Source of the DNA: Fagopyrum homotropicum
Lineage: Eukaryota > Streptophyta > Magnoliopsida > Caryophyllales > Polygonaceae
DNA length: 64,000 nt
Reading direction: 5' to 3'
Assembly: GCA_033239125.1 (NCBI GenBank)
Contig: BSWB01000004.1
Coordinates: 125,001,235-125,065,234 of the forward strand
Part shown: positions 56,882-64,000 of the stretch, piece by piece
How positions within the stretch are numbered: position 1 is the stretch's first letter
How the letters are laid out: every line of letters starts with the position of its first letter
The notes under the pieces: generated by a model
Told to the model about the DNA's origin: nothing
The model's database searches: none
Seen by the model: the letters and a program-made list of their open reading frames with translations, nothing else
Made by a program: the position numbers and the translations under genes

Positions 56882-59800
56882 CTAATCTTTGGCAAGAAAT
56901 TTCTTGAACCAGTAGAAAGAGTCCTTTGGAGTTCTCTTCAAGTCGTTGTCGAAATCGATGAAGTTGAGACCAAATCTTATGGTGTAACCGGAGCCCCACT
57001 CGAAATCATCTAGCCATGTCCATACGTAGTACCCTCCTACATTTATACCCTCTCTACATGCCAATTTGCAAATTATAAGTTTCGAGTTTGTACAGATCTA
57101 ACTGTAAAAAGCTATAAAGATGAAGATAAAAGAAAGAAAATAATTACTCGATGGATTTGAGAATGTATCGTAGATGACCACGGTGATATCGAATCCTCGT
57201 ACTGTCTTTTAGAGCCGTTGGATCTTCAGCTAATGATCCATTGTTTGAATCAGCCATCCCTACAACATCAAATTATAAATTAAACATATTATTTTCCAAA
57301 ATATATGTATTTTTTACATTTTCTATAATAAAATTTAGCCGAGTATGAGTAAAGAGTTACCATTCTCGGTGATGAGGACGTACGGATTGTCGTACTTTGT
57401 CTTGATGTATCTCAAGAGAGTTTGAATGCCCTTTGGATATATAAACAACCAATCCAAAGTTGTCTGCAAAGTATATAAGCATAGAGTTATAGGAATATAT
57501 AAAAGAGTAAATTTGAAGCGTAGAAAATATTGGTTTTGGTGATTTACTTACAGGTTCACCGATAGGAACCCCGTTTTTATATCCTGAAAATAAAATAAGT
57601 AGTTGTAATAATGAAAGAAAAGGGAACTCGGTTCAGATGAAATTATCTGTGTAAAAGATTAATACAAACCTGATAATGTTGCTTGTCTATCAGTTGTGTA
57701 GCTGAGGTTCACTGTATTGCTAGAATAGGAATAGGTTGCGAAATTAGTTGTGTAGTAATTTAATCCTAGAAAGTCAAATGATTTTCTTAACAGCTTAGAC
57801 TCTTTTGTCGTGAATTTTGGCAAACGACTTCCCAACAACGACCTCATTGTCTTAGGGTAGTCACCATATACGACGGGATCTAAAAACCTGCCAACACAAA
57901 AGCAGAACACATGCAATATATTATTTGGGTGCAAAATAAACTTGAAAATTTCCGTTCATCTAATATAATTTGGAATCCACGTGTCCGTGATCATGCAAAT
58001 GCATGCTATGTTCAGCTTTGGGTCATAAGTGTTTGTGAGATGTCATCCTAAATCCAAATAACAGTTCATCAACCTTATTTACTACATGCTTTATTTTTGT
58101 GATAAAGAGATCTTACCCTTATAAACGCACTTTATTAATTATAAAAACGTAATTAAGATGTGTGTTTTACCATCCAATGGTGAAATCAATTGCTCGCGAC
58201 GAGGCCAATTGGTTTTTAAGGGAGTTGTCGGCGGGTATGATCATAGTTGTTGCGGTTGTAATTCCGATTGTACCCTTTTGTGAACCCTAGAAACCAAACA
58301 TAAGCATTAACGGGTGATCCAACTCCATGCAAGATCGAGAAAACAATCGATAACTACCTTGTACTTCTTCCTGTATAGTTCAACCGTGGCTGCATGAGAA
58401 AGAAGGAGGTGGTGACCGACAATGTAAGGCTCGGTTCCCGAGTTTCCGGCAGAGCAGTTTCCAATGTAGTTAGAGCATCGGCCGGGTGCATGCAAGCCCG
58501 TTGCATACCCGAATTGGGTCATTATGTTGGGCTCATTCAGTGTGGTCCAATGCTTAACCCGATCCCCAAACTCCTTAAAAACTAAGTCGGCATAGTCTCG
58601 AAAATCATTCCTACAAAAACAAAGAACGTATATATATATATATATACATAAAAAAATACATATATTTTTTTACCTTAAAAAGACGTAATTAGAGTGATAT
58701 GTCGGACTACTTACACAATTTGACGGCTCAAGAAGCCGCCATATTCCTCTTGAAGTGTTTGGGGAAGGTCCCAGTGGTAAAGGGTAACAAAAGGATATAT
58801 TCCTAATTAAAACATAATTAAGAAGCAATTAGTACGTTAATAAGATTGTAGGGTAACGTAAATTAAGCATATGAAGTTGTACGTAAGTTACCGTTGGCTA
58901 GCAGCTCATCAATGAGGCGATTGTAGAACTTGATGCCTAGCGTGTTGATCCCGCCACTGATCCTCCCTCCTGTTTATTTAATTATCTTAATTAAGCAGTC
59001 GGAAGATTATGATTAATTAAATAATGAGGAAGAAAAAGGAGAAATGGTTACGTGGCAGTATTCTGGGCCATGAGATGGAGAACCTGAAGGAATCCAAACC
59101 CATATCTTTCATCAACTTGATATCACCCTACAAATCAAAGTCAAACTGTTAGCTCAAAGTCAAACTGTATATCATCACAAAATACTTAATTAGCATAATT
59201 TGTACCTTGAAGCGGTGATAAAAGTCAACGGCCACATCTCCATTGCTCTTATCAGCTATCTTTTCTGTTAACATCAACTTTTTTTTCTGTAAACGTACAG
59301 TTTACCATATATATACATATACTTATGACCCAATTCAAGTGTAAATACCAGGATGTTGCTGAGTGAAGACATCCCAAACGCTGTCTCCTCTTCCGTCTTC
59401 ATGTGCTGCTCCTTCATACTGCACATTAATTTTATATATACACGCCATTAATCATTCATCCATTCTTAAACTATCCTTTTGCTCATCCCAAACCAAAATA
59501 ATAATAGTATTCGTAAAAACAAATAAAATATTTGGACTATTGATTGATTTGATATAATAATTTTTTAGTTTTCATGAAATAATTAATTTTTCAGTTCAAA
59601 ATATTATTTTAAATTTTAAATTAATAATATAAAAATCACATATTTACAGTTTCAATTACTTGCACACTTTTAGTATAATATTTGTTAACTTAAAATTTTG
59701 TATTATTAGGTCGTTTATTATTTTCAAACACATAAAAAATATACGAACCTAATACAATATAATTTAAACTAATGTAATACAAATTTTAAATAAAAAGGTA

Positions 59801-61934
59801 CCCATTAGAAAGAAAAAAAAAAGGTTGATAATATCTTACGGGATTACAGATTACTCCCTCACTGCCTTACTCTCATGACCTAAATCAAGATTTTTGGTTT
59901 TTTTTAAAAATTGATTATAATTGTAATCAACCTTACGTGTAAATATCAGAGTTTGAAAAAAAAAAAAAAAGTTGCACAAAACCAACCACCGACAAATTAC
60001 ATTAAGAAAGTATGCAATTTTGTTATATAAGATTATGTCACTGATACTACTTAATATATATGTTTTAAAGATAAAAAAAAAAAAAAAAGTATATAACAAC
60101 TTTATTGATAACTGGATCAATTTATCCTTATTTAATATATCAATTTTTTTAGCGTGTGATTGGTAGGAAATAGAGGTTATTTTGAGATTAATTTAGATGG
60201 AATTTAAAAGGGATAAAATTTTATGTGGAATTTATTAAGGATTATTTGATATAAAATAATCTACATCAGGTGGTTAGGTTGAATATTTCTGTAATGAGTT
60301 TAATTGATACAAATTTATAAATTTGAGTGAAATCCTAATTGATGTTTAGAAATTAATCTCCTTTAACCTTGAGAATATAAGGTTATTTTCTGTCCATTTT
60401 AATCCCAGTTAACCATTGATATAATCTTCTTCATAATTTTCATCTTCATCCAAACACTTACATAAATTAATCTCCTAAAATTTAATCTAAATTAACCTTC
60501 TTTAATCCTCAATCAAACACAACCTTAATATATTACAAGATTTTATATTTAATTCTTGTATTTGAATTTCAGGTACAATAATAATCAAATCATTTGTGTG
60601 CAATAAAAATAATCTAATGATATTTTTGAGTTATTTGTATACGATACAATAACCGTGTAAAAGAAATTAGTTACAATAATCCTTGTACAAGAATATTAGT
60701 GTACAAGAGAAAATTCAAGTATCATAATTAAAGTATATTTATAATTTTTAAACGAAGAATAAATGGTGGGATCCAACTTGTCCGGTTGGTATTAGGGTGG
60801 AAGGAAGGGACTACCAAACATAGATCAGTTCTCCAAGATTACATCCGTTTATTAGTTTTTATATTTCTTGTAAGAATTATTAAATACAAAAAATTACTTC
60901 TCATTTATAAGAATAAGTTATAAGAAATACGTCTCAATTAGGATAAAACTTGTTGTAATAGATAATGAAAAATAAGTCATTATTTAATTAATTATATTGT
61001 TCATCTAATAATTTATAGGCTTAGATATCTACTAAATAAAATTTATCATATGAAACGTTTAACTCTATCTAAAAATTTTTTACGCAAACGTCATTCGAAT
61101 TTTGAGTACATTTATTCTCGTCTTTTCTATTTTCCAGGGTTGACTAGGCCTTCATCACTAAATTCAATTGAGGAGAAGGGAAAATATATTGAGTCCCACA
61201 ATTCAAAGTTGGATTCATATAAGGATATGTCTTGATGATTTTATTTCAAATGGTAACAGAATTAATGGGTTGGTCATGTTTTATTAAAAAAAAATCTGTA
61301 AATATATCCAAGATATGTTTGGAAGAACATATTTTTATAGCTCATGAGCATATCAAACTTACAAAAGCTCATGAAAACAAAAATAATGATAGCCTAGAAC
61401 CGTATTCGTTATTTATTAAGTATGCTATATATGAGTTCAATACGGCCCGGTCTGGTCCATACCCGGACCGAACCGTATTCACTTCCATTTCGTAAAAATG
61501 TTGAAAATATGGACCGGAACCGAACCGAATGGTATAATGATAGTCTAGAACCGGACTATGATTTCAGATCCAATTTTTGTCGGTGGGGTCTAGACTTGCA
61601 CCACCACCATACCCTGCCATAGATATCTTCTTTGAATATGATAATCGTTATCCCAAACAGTGAAGAAGAAGCCTGGGTTTGTCATAAAGTTTGAATGCAA
61701 TGCATGCATGTTTAGCATATATGAACATAAAATATAAAGAGTTTGGAAAGTGTGTGTTACTTGGTAAGAGGCAGATCCAGCTCCAAATACGAAGCCCTTG
61801 GGGAAGCTTTTGCGACTAATAAGCTCATCCTCTTCCGTCGCCTCCACACCAACAATATCGGTTACGCTGTTGAGGGCGATGAGTACGGCCAAGATGATGA
61901 AGAATAGTGCATCCTGCTTTTTACTACTTGCCAT
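56882..61934 (-). CDS. Glycoside hydrolase family 1 beta-glucosidase, 13 exons, 516 aa
   Basis: Family members hydrolyse beta-glucosides by a retaining two-glutamate mechanism; many are secreted or vacuolar defence or hormone-glucoside hydrolases. Exons by eye with GT/AG ends: 61934-61761, 59418-59349, 59264-59206, 59127-59052, 58969-58892, 58802-58715, 58610-58358, 58286-58171, 57887-57670, 57583-57552, 57463-57361, 57259-57148 and 57053-56882. Phases agree and the sum is 1551 nt. Residues 1-31 look like a signal peptide (hydrophobic core FFIILAVLIAL). FPKGFVFGAGSASYQ opens the barrel. TLYHWDLPQ gives glucose-binding His. TLNEP contains the acid/base Glu208 and ITENG the nucleophile Glu421. 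DDFEW gives the sugar-binding Glu-Trp, where DNFEW is commoner. The 13-exon structure matches plant GH1 genes. I chose the Met at 61934 because it directly precedes the signal peptide. The substrate cannot be told. No break was found, so it is probably functional. Confidence 0.93.
60152..60524. mobile_element. Tourist-like MITE in intron 1 of the beta-glucosidase gene
   Basis: This is 373 bp flanked by TTA (60149-60151 and 60525-60527), the PIF/Harbinger target duplication. The ends are imperfect inverted repeats: GCGTGTGATTGG at the left, and GGTTGTGTTTGATTG read from the right. ATTAATTTAGAT-type sequence follows in both arms. The rest of intron 1 (59419-61760) is AT-rich, with poly(A/T) runs near 59955 and 60075 and a CCGAACC-rich stretch at 61440-61550. 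I recognise nothing else there. Confidence 0.6.
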
Positions 61935-62100
61935 CTTCTCTAACGATATAATCAACTTAGTATCCTACCCACCAATATATATATACACATGCAACCTACG
62001 CACATTTACGTGCCACCCTATCCTATTTCATTATTTTATTTTATTTAATATTTTTCTTCTCACTCCAAAGACTTTCATCGCTATTATTGTAGCACGTGCG
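61935..62100 (-). promoter_or_regulatory. Promoter region of the beta-glucosidase gene
   Basis: An (AT)n run at 61975-61985 could serve as TATA box, about 45 bp before the ATG, implying a very short leader. A G-box core CACGTG is at 62093-62098 and an ACGT core is near 62008. The assignment is by position and motif only. Confidence 0.4.
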
Positions 62101-63156
62101 TCCAACGCCAAAATCTGATCTTATGTAAACAATAAGATTCATATCTTTTTTCACCAAATTGTGTATTTCTTGTCTAATTTGGTGTCTTGACCATCCTAAT
62201 TCGGATAGACTTTGAAACAAAATTTCTACGAGGGATAACTTTTCAAAATAAGGTTACAAAACCATATGTAAAGCCAACAGTACCACAACCAACAAATTGG
62301 CCTTTTACCTTCTCTCATCTTCATCCAACCTTCCATAACCGAGTAAAAGTTTAAACTTTATTTTATTTTATTGATTTGAATCATTTATACATATAATATA
62401 TAATTATTATAACTGAAAAGCACATAAAAAAATAACAAACTAACATACGCTGAAAATATATGATTAACCTATCAAAAGAAATATATTCATTAACACTCCC
62501 TTAAGCTGCAAGTGGAATAATAACCCGCCGATATGTTGCGATACTAGCACGTCGGTAGGTTAAGATCCCAAATTGAACCTGCTTCGATATCATGTAGAGT
62601 AGGCAAAGTCGGCTTTGATACCAAGGAGAGAAGGCAATACCACGTAAAGATTTAGAGGCATAAAGCCTCATTTAATGATGTCAATATTCCGTGGAACCTC
62701 TTGGAGTCGGAATAACTTCCAAAAAATAGTTTGTTGAGAAAGTTTGGTAACTTTTCTTTTAAGTCGGTGGAAAAAGAGACAAATCTTGCTCATCAATAGA
62801 ATCGTTGCATTACACCACTGTTCATTATTGTTAATTTATTTTTTATATCCGGAGGGTCTAGTACGTGGAGGGTTTGCACGTCAAAGTGAACCTACACACA
62901 AGCCTTTTGATGTTTCATATTAAAACCAATTGGTAATAGGAGGATTAACCCTAGGACTTATATGTTAGGTTCACACGGTATCATATTGTCGATGTGGGAT
63001 ATTTTCACACATCTCAACACGCCCCCTCAAGTGCAACTATCTAGAATTAGTTGACACTTGAGACAAAACCTTAAGGCAAGCTTATGCAAACGGGCGGATA
63101 ACATAAATCGCTAATCTCAACCCAAACACATGATAATAAGACCCGCACGAACCTGA
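62101..63156 (-). other. Copia LTR and leader remnants upstream of the beta-glucosidase gene
   Basis: 62101-62489 shows nothing I recognise. A minus-strand TTAAGGGAG|TGTTAATG near 62494-62510 looks like a Copia polypurine tract and LTR start. Another, TTGAGGGGGCG|TGTTGAGATG, is at 63030 to about 63010, with an LTR-like stretch to about 62820. Direct words GATACCA and GATATCATGTAGAG near 62590-62630 resemble primer-site borders. About 63070-63156 is a 5' leader also present at 63480-63554. All are fragments. Confidence 0.4.
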
Positions 63157-63168
63157 GCTCTGATACCA
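63157..63168 (-). promoter_or_regulatory. Primer binding site, Copia copy 1 (tRNA-iMet)
   Basis: The minus strand reads TGGTATCAGAGC directly after the LTR end (CTCTACA). Confidence 0.8.
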
Positions 63169-63308
63169 TGTAGAGATTTGTGAACTGAAAGTTTGCTTAT
63201 TTCATTTATCAAATATTATTTATATATATATATAGGGGTAAATCGTAAACTAACAAATAAAAGAAAAGCCCAACATACTGCCCAATATACCAGGCCTAAT
63301 CTCTAACA
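63169..63308 (-). repeat. Short Copia LTR, copy 1
   Basis: The LTR is 140 bp, TGTTAGAGATTAGGCC...AAATCTCTACA on minus, with AGAGATT/AATCTCT-type inverted ends. It is clearly related to 63567-63713. Confidence 0.75.
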
Positions 63309-63554
63309 CTCCACCTCAAGTTGGAGTTGGAGAAGAAACAACTCTAAGTAGTGCCTTAGTCATGATGTCAACAAGTTGATGGGTGCCAAGAACATGTTAA
63401 GTATGAATGATATTGTGTTGAATATGTTCTTTGGTGGCATGACAATCAATCTCAATATGCTTGGTACGTTAAGGTCGGCTTAGGCAAACAGGTAGATAAC
63501 ATACATCGCTAATCACAACCCAAACACAAGATAATGAGACCGGCACAAACCTTA
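63309..63554 (-). pseudogene. Internally deleted Copia internal region
   Basis: On minus, a 5' leader (63554 to about 63472) is fused directly to the last part of pol. That part reads TKHIEIDCHATKEHIQ ... GTHQLVDIMTKAL, the typical C-terminus of Copia RNase H, with one stop (HT*HV). A few dozen bases before the LTR follow. All of gag, protease, integrase and most of RT are deleted. Confidence 0.7.
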
Positions 63555-63566
63555 GCTCTGATACCA
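63555..63566 (-). promoter_or_regulatory. Primer binding site, Copia copy 2 (tRNA-iMet)
   Basis: The minus strand reads TGGTATCAGAGC next to the LTR end at 63567. Confidence 0.8.
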
Positions 63567-63713
63567 TGTAGAGATTTTTGTGAACCGAAAGCTTATTTAT
63601 TTCATTGATCATATACTGTTTTTATAGATAAAGGTAAAGGGGTAAAACGACAAACTAACAAATAAAGGATAAGCCTAACATATTGCCCAATATACTAGGC
63701 CTAATCTCTAACA
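63567..63713 (-). repeat. Short Copia LTR, copy 2
   Basis: The LTR is 147 bp with the same ends as copy 1. It is flanked on one side by a pol tail and on the other by a primer site. It therefore serves as 3' LTR of one unit and 5' LTR of the next. Confidence 0.75.
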
Positions 63714-64000
63714 CTCTACGTCAAGTTGGAGGTGGAGAAGAAACAACTCCAAGCTTGCAAATTAAAATGTTGAATCTGGTGGGGCCAAGTGCCTTAATCA
63801 TGATGTCAGCAAGTTGATGGGTGCCAAGAACATGTTGAGTCTGAATGATAATGCGCTAAATCTGTTCTTTGGTGGTATGACAATCAATCTCAATATGCTT
63901 GATACGTTCATGGAAGACTAGGTTGTTGGTGATTTGAATGGCTGGCTGGTTATCGCAATAAAGGCGCATGAGAGCCTTATGCGAAAACTAAGGGACTGAA
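63714..64000 (-). pseudogene. Copia RNase H C-terminus (runs off window)
   Basis: Minus-strand conceptual translation gives LYCDNQPAIQITNNLVFHER, KHIEIDCHTTKEQI, then a TAG, then TQHVLGTHQLADIMIKALGP and KLGVVSS. This is the standard end of Ty1/Copia pol. It has at least one stop and lies beside the LTR at 63713. Confidence 0.8.

Noticed and set aside
61135..61616. Possible hAT element with CAGGGTT...ATACCCTG ends in intron 1
   Set aside because: The 8-bp flanks (CTATTTTC and CCATAGAT) do not match and the terminal similarity is only about 6 bp.
1..64000. CRISPR array, rRNA genes, bacterial-type operons
   Set aside because: None is present. Direct repeats here are LTRs or minisatellites, and the gene structure is that of a plant nucleus.

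Overview
The window is nuclear DNA of a flowering plant, probably a eudicot; I cannot name the species. The evidence is a 13-exon plant family-1 beta-glucosidase gene, Athila-clade Ty3/Gypsy elements primed by tRNA-Asp, a Tekay/Del-like chromovirus, Ty1/Copia tails, and Stowaway- and Tourist-type MITEs. Annotation is by eye; no alignment or search was run.

Positions 1-53097 form one nest of LTR retrotransposons, oldest to youngest. Element G (minus, 45558-53097) sits in a decayed DUF1985-like gene (53098-54234). F (plus, 38918-45557) is inserted just downstream of G pol. E (plus, 30986-38917) is inserted in F pol. C (minus, 16976-30985) is inserted in E. C was hit twice. D (plus, 21225-30831) lies in the C LTR with a perfect 5-bp target duplication, CCTAC. 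A (minus, 1-16975) lies in C pol and is a short non-autonomous Athila derivative with one 333-codon ORF. The LTR of A was then hit by chromovirus B (plus, 5226-16316). The left ends of A, C, E, F and G lie outside the window. No element has an intact pol. Most coding parts carry frameshifts, stops or lost catalytic residues; the gag-derived ORFs of A and C are long and open.

Two of these elements were rebuilt by recombination. B is an array (3' internal part, LTR, internal, LTR) whose internal repeats are almost identical while its LTRs differ at about 18 sites. D is two 3884-bp units, each a truncated LTR fused to integrase, followed by one full LTR.

From 53098 to 56881 lie the DUF1985-like pseudogene, a TIR/foldback element built of a short CATACC-containing repeat in inverted halves, and a Stowaway-like MITE. 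From 56882 to 61934 (minus) is the only gene that looks functional, a GH1 beta-glucosidase of 516 residues with both catalytic glutamates. Its 2.3-kb first intron holds a Tourist-like MITE. From about 62490 to the end are minus-strand Copia remnants, including two 140-147-bp LTRs with tRNA-iMet primer sites.

The most unusual signal is RNA- or DNA-structural. Every Athila LTR examined carries two inverted-repeat modules about 550-600 bp apart, on either side of the presumed promoter, and A, E, F and G carry related motifs internally. The flanking sequence is specific to each family, and between D and E one stem shows two compensatory base-pair changes. The chromovirus carries nine small stem-loops with compensated stems before its 3' LTR, and the Athila 3' non-coding regions share a conserved hairpin.
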